From an uncultured Prevotellaceae bacterium (GTDB lineage Bacteria > Bacteroidota > Bacteroidia > Bacteroidales > Muribaculaceae), in contig CALDIG010000268.1 of NCBI GenBank assembly GCA_937904375.1, positions 1-13,336 of the forward strand: a stretch of 13,336 nucleotides of DNA. Reading direction: 5' to 3'. Position numbers and translations under genes: made by a program. Shown here one piece after another: positions 5,549-13,112 of this stretch; the stretch's first letter is position 1, and each line of letters opens with the position of its first letter. The notes below the pieces were generated by a model that worked only from the letters and a program-made list of their open reading frames with translations, was not told the DNA's origin and did no database searches.

Positions 5549-6307
5549 ATGGCAACATTGAGATTTATAGCTATCATTCCGGCGAGATATGCCTCAACAC
5601 GTTTCCCTGGCAAGCCTCTGGCGATGCTTGGCGGCAAGACGGTGATTCAGCGCGTGTATGAGCAGGTGTCGAAAGCCATCGACAATGTGCTGGTAGCTAC
5701 CGATGACGAGCGCATACTCAACCACGTCACAGACTTTGGCGGCAAAGCGATGATGACCAGCAGCCAGCACCGCAGCGGCACCGACCGTTGCCGGGAGGCT
5801 TACCTCCTAAACGGCGGCAACGAGGACATTATCATTAATGTGCAGGGCGATGAGCCGTTTATCCTTCCTGAGCAGATTGAGGCACTGATGATGTGCTTTG
5901 ACGACGAGACGACCGACATTGCCACTCTCGTCAAGTCCTTTGACCAGCAATGCTGTTATGAAGAACTCGAGAATCCAAACTCGGTGAAAGTAGTGCTTAA
6001 CAGCAACATGAACGCGATGTATTTCTCGCGCTCGGTGATTCCACACCAGCGTGGCATCGACAAGACGCTGTGGCCTGGCAAGCACCAGTATTTTACCCAC
6101 CTCGGCATCTACGCCTATCGCGCCGAGGCGCTGGAGCGCATCACCGGCATGGGGCCGTCGGCACTCGAACTTGCCGAGTCGCTCGAACAGCTCCGCTGGC
6201 TTGAGAACGGAATGACCATCAAGGCGGGCATCACTAACCATTCGTCTATCGGCATCGACACGCCACAAGACCTAATGCGCGCCGAGCAGTTCCTTAACCA
6301 ACAATGA
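5549..6307 (+). CDS. kdsB: 3-deoxy-manno-octulosonate cytidylyltransferase (CMP-Kdo synthetase)
   Basis: 252 residues, the usual length. It activates Kdo with CTP to CMP-Kdo in the cytoplasm for lipid A-core assembly. Family motifs are intact: IIPARYASTRFPGKPL (9-24, nucleotide-binding loop), HRSGTDR (74-80), NVQGDEP (97-103, with the metal-binding Asp), HLGIYAYR (184-191), LEQLRWLENG (212-221) and IDTPQDL (236-242, second metal-binding Asp 237). The start follows a consensus promoter closely and there is no Shine-Dalgarno. The M16-family gene begins 4 bases after its stop, so the two are surely co-transcribed. Confidence 0.97.
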   Translation: MATLRFIAIIPARYASTRFPGKPLAMLGGKTVIQRVYEQVSKAIDNVLVATDDERILNHVTDFGGKAMMTSSQHRSGTDRCREAYLLNGGNEDIIINVQGDEPFILPEQIEALMMCFDDETTDIATLVKSFDQQCCYEELENPNSVKVVLNSNMNAMYFSRSVIPHQRGIDKTLWPGKHQYFTHLGIYAYRAEALERITGMGPSALELAESLEQLRWLENGMTIKAGITNHSSIGIDTPQDLMRAEQFLNQQ

Positions 6308-6311
6308 AAAC

Positions 6312-7625
6312 ATGGCAGTAGATCGCAGCACTCCCCCACCAGTCAGTGACTTTGGCGACATCAGTCTCAATGTCCCCGAACCCATCACGCTCTCTAACGG
6401 CATGAAAATGTGGATCGCCAGCAACGGTGAGGAAGAAATCAACAAACTCAGCATCTATATGACCGGCGGCGCGTTCCAGGAATCGCGACCCATGCAGGCG
6501 ACAGCGTGTTCAATAGCTGTATTCAACGGCAACAAAAAGATGAATTATGCCGAGATTGCCGAAGCCATCGACTATTATGGCACTTGGCGGTCGGCGCATG
6601 TCGATGACAACTGCACGGCATTTTCCATGTCGTCGCTCAACGAGAACTTCGACAAGACGCTCCCCATCTTTATTGAGAGCCTCAGAACCCCTACCTTTCC
6701 TGACAGTGAGTTTGAGACACTGAAGCGACAACTGGCTGTGAACTGCGCCATGGCACGAGAGAAAGTGAAATATCTTGCCAACAAAGAAATTATGAGGCTC
6801 TATTATGGCGAGAATAACCCCCTCGCCACTGACCCCACGCCCGACGACATCAACGCGCTGACTAATGAGCACATGCGCAATTTCCACTCCAGTTTCTACA
6901 AAGCCCAGAATTGCAACTTGGTGTTTGCGGGAAACATCAGCGACAAGGAGATTGCCACAGTAGAATCAGTGCTTGGCGAGTGGCAACCTGACGGCGAGCC
7001 TGCGCCGCAAGTGGAGCCTCCGTTCTGCCCTGCCGACGAGATGCTCAAGATTGTTGACAAGCCTGGCGCGGTGCAGTCGGCTATCATAATGATGCTCAAG
7101 ACAGTGCCACGCAAGCATCCCGACTACTTCAAGCTGCGCATCCTCGCCACCGTGCTTGGCGGATACTTCGGCAGCCGTCTGATGAGAAACATTCGTGAGG
7201 AGAAAGGATTCACCTACGGCATTAACGCCAGCCATAACGGCAGGGCATTTGACGGATATGTGGGCATAGCCACTGAATGCGACACGCGCCACACTTGGAA
7301 CGTCATCAACGAAATCCATAACGAGATTAAGAAACTGCAAGACGAACTCATACCACAACAAGAGTTAGAAACAGTGAAACGCTACATGCTCAGCGACTTG
7401 GCGAAGACCCTCGACACGCCGTTCAACGTAGCGTCATATATCGGCAATATGTTCTGCTACGGGACTTATCCTTCCTATTTCAACGACCAAGTGCAGGAGA
7501 TCAAGAATGTCACAAGCCAGCAGCTGCAAGACATCGCCCACCAATACCTAGACATCAGCAAACTGCGCACGGTAATCGCCTGTGATAAGAGCAAATTGCC
7601 TAAAAAGAAAAGTCATAAGTGTTAA
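6312..7625 (+). CDS. M16-family (insulinase-like) protein lacking the zinc motif
   Basis: 437 residues with two M16-type halves: residues about 20-225 and 245-430. No signal peptide is visible. The first half should carry HxxEH near residue 64-68, but aligning at F71-N72-G73 puts T64, S67 and I68 there, so the zinc-binding and catalytic residues are missing. The second half keeps the arginine/tyrosine motif (R292-N-I-R-E-E-K-G-F-T-Y302), which in M16 dimers contacts substrate. This fits a non-catalytic M16 subunit, usually partner to an active one; no active partner lies in this window. It is translationally close to kdsB. The stop codon TAA sits at the beginning of an octamer array (GTTAAGT-type units), so the array may have set the C-terminus (KKKSHKC). 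Confidence 0.88.
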   Translation: MAVDRSTPPPVSDFGDISLNVPEPITLSNGMKMWIASNGEEEINKLSIYMTGGAFQESRPMQATACSIAVFNGNKKMNYAEIAEAIDYYGTWRSAHVDDNCTAFSMSSLNENFDKTLPIFIESLRTPTFPDSEFETLKRQLAVNCAMAREKVKYLANKEIMRLYYGENNPLATDPTPDDINALTNEHMRNFHSSFYKAQNCNLVFAGNISDKEIATVESVLGEWQPDGEPAPQVEPPFCPADEMLKIVDKPGAVQSAIIMMLKTVPRKHPDYFKLRILATVLGGYFGSRLMRNIREEKGFTYGINASHNGRAFDGYVGIATECDTRHTWNVINEIHNEIKKLQDELIPQQELETVKRYMLSDLAKTLDTPFNVASYIGNMFCYGTYPSYFNDQVQEIKNVTSQQLQDIAHQYLDISKLRTVIACDKSKLPKKKSHKC

Positions 7626-7627
7626 GT

Positions 7628-7757
7628 GTTAAGCAGACAAGTAAACGAGTAAACAAGCAAAATGTTTTTTCTATATGCTTGTCAACTTGTTAACTTGTCA
7701 ACTTGTCAACTTGTCAACTTGTTAACTTGTTAACTTGTCAACTTGTTAACTTGTCAA
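7628..7757. repeat. Mirrored octamer array, CTTGTCAA/CTTGTTAA
   Basis: The right arm is ten exact 8-mers (7678-7757), each CTTGTCAA or CTTGTTAA. The left arm is four 8-mers of opposite sense (GTTAAGCA, GACAAGTA, AACGAGTA, AACAAGCA; 7628-7659). ACAAGCA (7653-7659) and TGCTTGT (7676-7682) form the closing 7-bp stem. It follows the M16 stop and may help end that transcript. It shares the ACAAG/CTTGT core with the array at 2981-3100 but not the rest of the unit. Confidence 0.9.
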
Positions 7758-7803
7758 CTAAAATTGTTTGAGAAACTTTTTTAAGAAAAAAACGCTGCAG
7801 TTC

Positions 7804-7834
7804 TTGCACAGAATAAAAAAAAGCAGTACCTTTG
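7804..7834 (+). promoter_or_regulatory. Promoter of the tRNA gene
   Basis: TTG at 7804-7806, 20 bp, then TACCTTTG at 7827-7834, an exact consensus, 18 bases before the mature 5' end of the tRNA. Confidence 0.8.
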
Positions 7835-7852
7835 CAGTCGCAAAAGTGAAAT

Positions 7853-7926
7853 GGCGGGATAGCTCAGATGGTTAGAGCGTCGGATTCATAACCCGGAGGT
7901 CCTGAGTTCAATTCTCAGTCCCGCTA
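7853..7926 (+). tRNA. tRNA with anticodon CAT (elongator Met, or Ile2 if modified)
   Basis: 74 bases forming a full cloverleaf: acceptor GGCGGGA/TCCCGCT (first pair G-U), U8 A9, D stem GCTC/GAGC, anticodon loop TTCATAA with CAT at 7887-7889, five-base variable region, T stem CTGAG/CTCAG with loop TTCAATT, and discriminator A at 7926. CCA is not encoded. The anticodon stem lacks the three G-C pairs of an initiator tRNA, so it is an elongator Met tRNA or the Ile2 tRNA read after lysidine modification; sequence alone does not settle which. The anticodon stem has an A31-C39 mismatch. It has its own promoter and terminator. Confidence 0.95.
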
Positions 7927-7932
7927 CTTTTC

Positions 7933-7968
7933 AAGAGACTCAAAGACATGGTTTTGGGTCTCTTTTTT
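7933..7968 (+). terminator. Intrinsic terminator after the tRNA
   Basis: 12-bp stem (7933-7944 with 7953-7964, AGAGACTCAAA/TTTGGGTCTCT, one G-U pair), 8-base loop, then a run of T to 7968. It starts 7 bases after the tRNA. Just beyond it is a second small hairpin, AACATGGC-GTG-GCCATGTT (7973-7991). Confidence 0.9.
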
Positions 7969-8007
7969 GTAGAACATGGCGTGGCCATGTTGCAATATGC
8001 GCAGCCA

Positions 8008-8040
8008 AATTATGCATTGTGCATTTTGAATTATGCATTA
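8008..8040. repeat. TATGCATT/TGCATTTTG repeats covering the U32 start
   Basis: ATTATGCATT occurs at 8009-8018 and again at 8030-8039, separated by GTGCATTTTGA. The second copy supplies the ATG of the U32 gene at 8033. A related run (GTGCATTCCGAATT, GCATTCTGCATTAATG) lies at 10478-10514 and covers the stop of the minus-strand gene there. Confidence 0.6.
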
Positions 8041-9871
8041 TAAACAACAAATAGAGCTTCTTGCGCCAGCCAAGAATGCCTACATTGGCATTGAGGCGAT
8101 TAAGCATGGCGCCGATGCGGTTTACATCGGTGCAACGGCTTTTGGCGCACGCGCCCAAGCAGGCAACGACATAGATTCCATCAAGCGCCTAACCGATTTT
8201 GCCCATCAATTTGATGCCCGAATTTATTGCACGGTAAACACCATTGTCTATGACAACGAGTTGCATGATGTGGAGCAGATGATAAAAGAGCTGTATTATG
8301 CCGGTGTGGATGCTCTTATCGTGCAGGACATGGCGCTCTTGCGGCTCGACATCCCTCCCATCGCCCTTCATGCCAGTACACAATGCGACATCCGCACTCC
8401 CGAGAAGGCTCTGTTTCTTGAGAAGATGGGCTTTGCCCAACTGGTGCTGGCACGAGAACTGACTCTTGAGGAAATCAAGGGCATCAGTTCCAGCGTGAAA
8501 GTTCCGCTTGAGGGGTTTTGTCACGGGGCATTGTGTGTGAGTTACAGTGGTCGCTGCCAAATCAGCCAAGCCCTCAAGAACCGCAGCGCCAACCGTGGCG
8601 AGTGCGCGCAGTTTTGCCGGCTGAGCTACGACCTGGAAGATGCCCAGGGCAATAAGCTGATGAAGTCGAAGCATTTGCTCTCGCTGCGCGATTTCAACGC
8701 CAGCGACCATCTTAAACAGATGATTGATGCGGGAATCTCTTCGTTCAAAATTGAAGGCCGCCTCAAGGATGTGGACTATGTGAAAAACGTGGTGGCTTAT
8801 TATCGCCAGGCTCTTGACAAAATTATCATTAACGACGGTACGCTCAAGCGCAGTTCCTCAGGGTCTTCATCTTTGACCTTCGAGCCATCCCTCGCCAAGA
8901 GCTTCAACCGCTCGTTCACTCATTATTTCATAGATGGGCGTCATCCTAAAAATGGCATGAAAATGGCGTCAATTCACACCCCTAAGTCACAAGGCGAATA
9001 TTTAGGCAAAGTGCTGGCGGCTGGTGGCAACCGCATCACTCTTGACACCTCCACCCCACTCGCTAATGGCGACGGCTTGAGCTTCATCGACAGCAACGGC
9101 AACTACGACGGCGTGAGGGTGAATAAAGCGGCAGGAAACCGCATCTTCCTGAAAGAGTCATGCGGCATGAAACGTGGTGACAAGGTTTACCGCACACACG
9201 ACAAAGCGTTTAACGACTTGCTCTCTAAGCCAAGTGCAAAAAGGTCTATTGATGTGGACTTCACTATGTGGATTGCTGGCTCACGACTATGCCTGAAAGC
9301 CAGTGACGAGCGCGGCAGTTCGGTGGTTCATTCAATAATGCTGGAAGATGAGCCTCAAAAAGCCCTTAAACCACAAGCCGAGCGACAGCGAGAAGTGCTG
9401 TCCAAACTAGGTGACACCATTTTCACATTACGCTCTTGCGAGATTAAGGGCGACTTTTTCATTCCTGTGTCGGTTATCGCACAGCTCCGCCGAGAGACTA
9501 TTGCCCTGCTAGAGCGAAGCCACCGCATCGCCTATTGCCGAGACCTGCGACAAAGTGAAGACAAAAACGCCACATTCCCCTACCAGAACCTCGCCAGTGC
9601 CGACAATGTGGCTAACCACATCGCCAGCCACTTCTATCGTGAGCACGGAGCGACCAGCATTGAACCTGCAATCGAGTGCAAATCAGGCAACACTGAAAAA
9701 GACACCGTGGTAATGACCACACGCTACTGCCTAAGGCGCGAACTCGGAGCATGCCTAAAAGAAAAGGGAAGCAGCAAACTCCCCTCTCCCCTATCCCTGC
9801 GCAACGGCAAGACCTTACTCAAAGTGAACTGCGACTGCTCCCGCTGCGAGATGACAATAACACTCGCCTAG
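8033..9871 (+). CDS. U32-family protein, long form (RlhA-like RNA hydroxylation factor)
   Basis: 612 residues, annotated in this family as 'peptidase U32' or collagenase-like. Characterised bacterial members (RlhA/YdcP, TrhP/YegQ) hydroxylate 23S rRNA or tRNA, and the long length with a C-terminal extension is closer to RlhA. The TIM-barrel-like N-terminal domain starts at IELLAPAKN (7-15). The core motif EGFCHGALCVSYSGRCQIS (160-178) is followed by ECAQFC (190-195). C168, C175, C191 and C195 are the likely iron-sulphur ligands; C163 is also present. FKIEGRLK (238-245) is intact. The C-terminal part has TRYCLRRELGACL (563-575) and a terminal CDCSRC (600-605). The start at 8033 is the only plausible one, six codons before the conserved block. 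No promoter is obvious between the tRNA terminator and the start. Confidence 0.9.
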   Translation: MHYKQQIELLAPAKNAYIGIEAIKHGADAVYIGATAFGARAQAGNDIDSIKRLTDFAHQFDARIYCTVNTIVYDNELHDVEQMIKELYYAGVDALIVQDMALLRLDIPPIALHASTQCDIRTPEKALFLEKMGFAQLVLARELTLEEIKGISSSVKVPLEGFCHGALCVSYSGRCQISQALKNRSANRGECAQFCRLSYDLEDAQGNKLMKSKHLLSLRDFNASDHLKQMIDAGISSFKIEGRLKDVDYVKNVVAYYRQALDKIIINDGTLKRSSSGSSSLTFEPSLAKSFNRSFTHYFIDGRHPKNGMKMASIHTPKSQGEYLGKVLAAGGNRITLDTSTPLANGDGLSFIDSNGNYDGVRVNKAAGNRIFLKESCGMKRGDKVYRTHDKAFNDLLSKPSAKRSIDVDFTMWIAGSRLCLKASDERGSSVVHSIMLEDEPQKALKPQAERQREVLSKLGDTIFTLRSCEIKGDFFIPVSVIAQLRRETIALLERSHRIAYCRDLRQSEDKNATFPYQNLASADNVANHIASHFYREHGATSIEPAIECKSGNTEKDTVVMTTRYCLRRELGACLKEKGSSKLPSPLSLRNGKTLLKVNCDCSRCEMTITLA

Positions 9872-9886
9872 TGAGTCCTCAAATAT

Positions 9887-9915
9887 GTCCTCAAAAAGAT
9901 CCTCCCTTTGAGGAC
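9887..9915 (+). terminator. Weak hairpin after the U32 gene
   Basis: GTCCTCAAA (9887-9895) pairs with TTTGAGGAC (9907-9915), 9 bp with an 11-base loop. A second copy of the left arm at 9875-9883 could pair instead. No T tract follows, so termination is uncertain. Confidence 0.35.
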
Positions 9916-10071
9916 GGCATTGGGGAAAGACTCAAGTTTATAAAGTTGCTAATTGACTTAACAGCAGCTATATAAAACAACAATCACAACGAAATAAAAA
10001 CAAAAATGCGATTAAGCGAGCAAAGAACTGAGCTTACTCAAGTCATTTCGTGCGTGAGCATTTTATTCACT

Positions 10072-10095
10072 AAGCCTGCTTACGCAGGAATAAAT
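10072..10095. repeat. 24-bp repeat copy 1, with hairpin
   Basis: Identical over 24 bases to 10235-10258. It contains a short hairpin CCTGC-TTAC-GCAGG followed by AATAAAT. Confidence 0.85.
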
Positions 10096-10234
10096 TATAA
10101 TTTTAGACATAATGACAAACAGAACAAACTGACTGACTATATTATTCTTGAACCTGTGTTCTGTATGTCTGTCTTTTGTGATAATTAGTGAAATTCGTGG
10201 TTTCTTCACAAAGCTGCGAACAGAGTTCATCTAA

Positions 10235-10258
10235 AAGCCTGCTTACGCAGGAATAAAT
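10235..10258. repeat. 24-bp repeat copy 2, with hairpin
   Basis: Second exact copy in the same direction, 163 bp after the first. The flanking sequence differs, so the match is limited to the hairpin plus its A/T tail. Confidence 0.85.
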
Positions 10259-10298
10259 AACCATGAGACCGGGATAAATTCTCCGAGCTTGCGAGGCT

Positions 10299-10325
10299 TT
10301 GCGACACCGAGAGGTGCAACTTTTT
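10299..10325 (+). terminator. Terminator-like hairpin in the gap
   Basis: TTG-CGA-CACC-GAGA-GGTG-CAA, a seven-pair stem with a three-base bulge and GAGA loop, then C and T5 (10321-10325). It stands in a GC-richer patch of an otherwise A/T-rich gap; no gene ends directly before it. Confidence 0.35.
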
Positions 10326-10508
10326 GAGAGGACATGCCGCGTGGAGGGGCGCTTCGCTTAAAATTTATTGAAAATTAGTTCTAAAATTTCAGATACACAC
10401 TCGGCAATACCCCTTGTATCTAACGCATTATGTAAACTTATGTTCTTATGTCTAAAAAACATTATGGCAGCCAAGATTGTGCATTCCGAATTGATTAAGC
10501 ATTCTGCA

Positions 10509-12398
10509 TTAATGAACCACTTTCTCGCTCTTGCGCGAGCCGTCGCTGTAGGTCGTCACCTTGATGTTGAATCCGTGGAATGGAGTTTCTGAGTCAATGC
10601 CCTGTAAATTATAATAAATCACCGACTTCACTTCTTTGTTGCCTGCGATTGAGTTGATGCCACTAAGTTGCTCCATGATCTTTTGAGCATCAAAGTACCT
10701 GGAGTTATATAGCCTTGTGTTGACAAGATTGTATAGCACATAGTAGTTTTGCAGATACCTGTCAAAAGGATAGTTGGCGCCGCCCATGATGGGTGGACGA
10801 GCCACATACTGCACATCAACGTAGCTCGCTCCGTCGTCAAACACCACTCTGTCACCATCAAGATGTCCTCCGTCAAGTACTGTAAGTCGATTGAGGTCAA
10901 GCCCATTGGCAATATCCTCTTCAAGACTGTAAGCGTTGTCGTCATCGACCTCTACAAGTCGCACCGCTGGCTCATTTGTCACATATTTAAATCCCATGCG
11001 CATCAAGGGGTTGCTGAATTCCACACCATTAGTCTCAGGCAGTTTCAAGTCGATGACTTCGGCATCGGTACCCAAGTAGAAATATTTTAAATTGTGGTTT
11101 TGTGATAAGTCCAGATTCCGGAAATGGAAAATCTTAGTATTGTCATCAATGTTCCAAGTGCGGTGTCCAAACGACACACCCTCCAGATTATACAGGTACT
11201 CAATGCCCTTAAAGTTAATGACATTCTTGAGCATCTCTTCGCCTTCAAAATCATCGCTGTCATAATAATTGCAGAAATGCCATGAACTGCTGTAGGTTCT
11301 CAACAAGTGCACATTGCCCAGTTCCTCATAGCTGAGGACTCCGTCTTCGTTTGTGTCGATATGAGCCGAAAGATATTGCCTGAAGCTCACATCGGGGAAG
11401 TGCTCCTGGTCGAGAGCGACGCTCTCGCCTTCGGCGATGGCTTGTTTCTCAAGGCGGTTCCATCCAGTTTGTGCCTGGATCTTGATGGTGCTGTTGCATG
11501 TGTATTGATTGTCACCATCGGCAGCAATCAGGTACCGCATGTGAGCCTCACGTGCTCCGCCATTGAATTGCAGATAGGTGTTTCCATCATCTTCAGTAAC
11601 CACCCGGGCATTGTCGATGTTCAAGATGCGGCTCACATCAAGACCCGCGGCAATATATTTGTTCAGGCTAAAAGTATAACCACTCTCATTGCCCAAGACT
11701 TCTCCCTCGATGACAAATTCGGGGACTGCCACGCCATCTTGCGGCTCGTAGTTGAAGAACAGCATTGGTGAGTTCTTGATGATGACACGCTCGAGCGTGC
11801 CTGTCGCGGGAAGATAGAGGTGCGAGAAAGGCCTGTTGCCTTTGAGATAGACACTAGTCGTGTAGCTCCCATCTGGAATTTGGTTTCTCGACAGACACAA
11901 AGCCTCGTTCTTGTCGCCAATGAGATAACGCCAGTTGGGATGGTTGAGCTCAAGGCGCTCAAGGTTTGGAAACCAGTCGAAGTGATAATCTACCGCATTC
12001 CTGCCCAGCAGGTGCTCCGGGTCGGCATTGCTGTCAATCACTGTCACCGCCTCTAGCTCCTCGGCTGTGAGGATGCTGTCTTTGTCAACGTCCACATATC
12101 TCAAGCACCAGTCGTAGAAACAGTTCCGGGCATTATACTCAGGAGCGCCAAATCGTGACTGCAGTTCTTGCATATTATCTATCGACCATCCCAAGTCAAC
12201 CCAGCCCTCAGAGCCGATCAGAGGATTGTAAATCTGATAAGCAGCAAAGGTGCTATTGAAATAGTCGATATAGAAATCATAATAGTTCAAGCCGCTCAGG
12301 TCCTTTTCAGCAGTGGTTGAGGCACATAATATCGATGCTCTAGGCATGACGGGAGAAAGCGTAAGGATCAGCAAAATAATTAAACCTCTCTTTTTCAT
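10509..12398 (-). CDS. Secreted EF-hand / leucine-rich-type repeat protein with C-terminal sorting-like tail
   Basis: 629 residues with an N-terminal signal peptide (KKR, hydrophobic 5-16, cleavage probably around 25). Two modules have the same order. Each has an EF-hand-type calcium loop (D103-D105-D107-E114; D348-N350-D352-G353-E359), degenerate leucine-rich segments (FPNLERLEL 143-151; LDLSQNHNLKYFYLG 429-443), then a 'SL..YIAAGLDVSRIL..D' block (244-262 and 491-509). The second EF-hand is preceded by HFPDVSFRQYL (333-343), a pattern seen in secreted LRR proteins of gut bacteria. The last 40 residues (YYNLQGI, GFNIKVTTYSDG, KSEKVVH) match the general look of Bacteroidales C-terminal tails that may serve sorting or anchoring. 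Substrate or partner unknown; a surface binding role is an inference. It has a consensus promoter and stands alone. Confidence 0.85.
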   Translation of the reverse strand: MKKRGLIILLILTLSPVMPRASILCASTTAEKDLSGLNYYDFYIDYFNSTFAAYQIYNPLIGSEGWVDLGWSIDNMQELQSRFGAPEYNARNCFYDWCLRYVDVDKDSILTAEELEAVTVIDSNADPEHLLGRNAVDYHFDWFPNLERLELNHPNWRYLIGDKNEALCLSRNQIPDGSYTTSVYLKGNRPFSHLYLPATGTLERVIIKNSPMLFFNYEPQDGVAVPEFVIEGEVLGNESGYTFSLNKYIAAGLDVSRILNIDNARVVTEDDGNTYLQFNGGAREAHMRYLIAADGDNQYTCNSTIKIQAQTGWNRLEKQAIAEGESVALDQEHFPDVSFRQYLSAHIDTNEDGVLSYEELGNVHLLRTYSSSWHFCNYYDSDDFEGEEMLKNVINFKGIEYLYNLEGVSFGHRTWNIDDNTKIFHFRNLDLSQNHNLKYFYLGTDAEVIDLKLPETNGVEFSNPLMRMGFKYVTNEPAVRLVEVDDDNAYSLEEDIANGLDLNRLTVLDGGHLDGDRVVFDDGASYVDVQYVARPPIMGGANYPFDRYLQNYYVLYNLVNTRLYNSRYFDAQKIMEQLSGINSIAGNKEVKSVIYYNLQGIDSETPFHGFNIKVTTYSDGSRKSEKVVH

Positions 12399-12427
12399 AA
12401 CTGTAATGTTTTAAAATTATTAGCACA

Positions 12428-12457
12428 CAAATTTAGTAATATAATTTATTATTTCAA
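12428..12457 (-). promoter_or_regulatory. Promoter of the EF-hand/LRR protein gene
   Basis: On the minus strand TTG (12455-12457), 19 bp, then TAAATTTG (12428-12435), an exact TAnnTTTG. The start would be near 12421, about 23 bases before the ATG at 12398. It shows that this gene is transcribed separately from the acyltransferase upstream. Confidence 0.75.
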
Positions 12458-12519
12458 AATATCATTCTATTTTTTTTAATAATAACGAAGAAAAAAGCAT
12501 CAAAAACATCAAAGTCATT

Positions 12520-13107
12520 TCATCCTGTCAAGTCTCGCACATGATCAAGGTGCTTGATGACGCATGCCGGCACACCAGCCACCACGCTATTGGATGGCAC
12601 GTCTTTGACTACCACGGCGTTGGCTCCGATGATAACATTGTCGCCAACGGTTATGCCTCCTATTACCTTGGCACCGCAGCATATCTCCACATTGTCGCCA
12701 ATCACCGGGGCACGCAAGTCATGGTTGAAGCCTATGGTGACTTGCTGATAAACTTTGCAGTTCCTGCCTATCTTCTCGGCTGAAATTATGGTAGAAAAGC
12801 CATGTTGAATTATCAAGCCTCCACCTATGTCGTTGGTGGAGATCTCGAGGTTTGTTTTGCCTCGCAGCCACCAACGTGACAATATGCCAAGCAGCCTAGC
12901 TCTCTTATAGAAAACCGACCTGAACTCCGGCATACTACCCATAAAGTAAGAGAATCCCCACAAGTTGCATGGCTGATGCTGCCATCGCGTCCATTGTTTC
13001 AAGTCTTCCATCACTAACTGCCTAACCTTTGAAGGCATGGCAAGCCAATATATAAGAGCTAATGGGAGCACTAATAATCCGTATATTTTTCTTTTGATAA
13101 TTATCAT
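12520..13107 (-). CDS. Hexapeptide-repeat acyltransferase (serine acetyltransferase-like)
   Basis: 195 residues. A basic, hydrophobic N-terminus (about 8-23) may touch the membrane; a helical region (25-85) follows. From about 92 a left-handed beta-helix of hexapeptide repeats is visible: IGGGLIIQHGFSTIIS (94-109), IGRNCKVYQQVTIG (113-126), PVIGDNVEICCGAKVIGG (134-151), ITVGDNVIIGANAVVVKDVPSNSVVAGVPACVI (152-184). The pattern ending in AGVPA is typical of acetyl-CoA-dependent O-acetyltransferases of the CysE/WcaB type; H102 is a candidate catalytic histidine. Members this size often sit in polysaccharide clusters and acetylate sugars, but cysteine biosynthesis cannot be excluded. The start at 13107 is five bases after the stop of a partial upstream frame, suggesting an operon entering from beyond the window. 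Confidence 0.88.
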   Translation of the reverse strand: MIIIKRKIYGLLVLPLALIYWLAMPSKVRQLVMEDLKQWTRWQHQPCNLWGFSYFMGSMPEFRSVFYKRARLLGILSRWWLRGKTNLEISTNDIGGGLIIQHGFSTIISAEKIGRNCKVYQQVTIGFNHDLRAPVIGDNVEICCGAKVIGGITVGDNVIIGANAVVVKDVPSNSVVAGVPACVIKHLDHVRDLTG

Positions 13108-13112
13108 AAAAG

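Larger units (their letters stand above)
9872..10508. other. 637-bp gap without a convincing gene
   Basis: A/T-rich, with no protein frame I trust; a 60-codon plus-strand frame at 10006-10188 has no family features and lies across one repeat copy. It holds the hairpin at 9887-9915, a lone half of the palindrome family (9932-9945), a 24-bp direct repeat (10072-10095, 10235-10258), and a GC-richer hairpin patch at about 10281-10350. It separates the U32 gene from the convergent minus-strand gene. Confidence 0.6.

Noticed and set aside
7853..7926. Initiator tRNA-fMet
   Set aside because: The anticodon stem lacks three consecutive G-C pairs and the first acceptor pair is G-U instead of the initiator mismatch.
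10006..10188. 60-codon plus-strand frame in the gap
   Set aside because: No family features, runs over one copy of the 24-bp repeat, and has no promoter.
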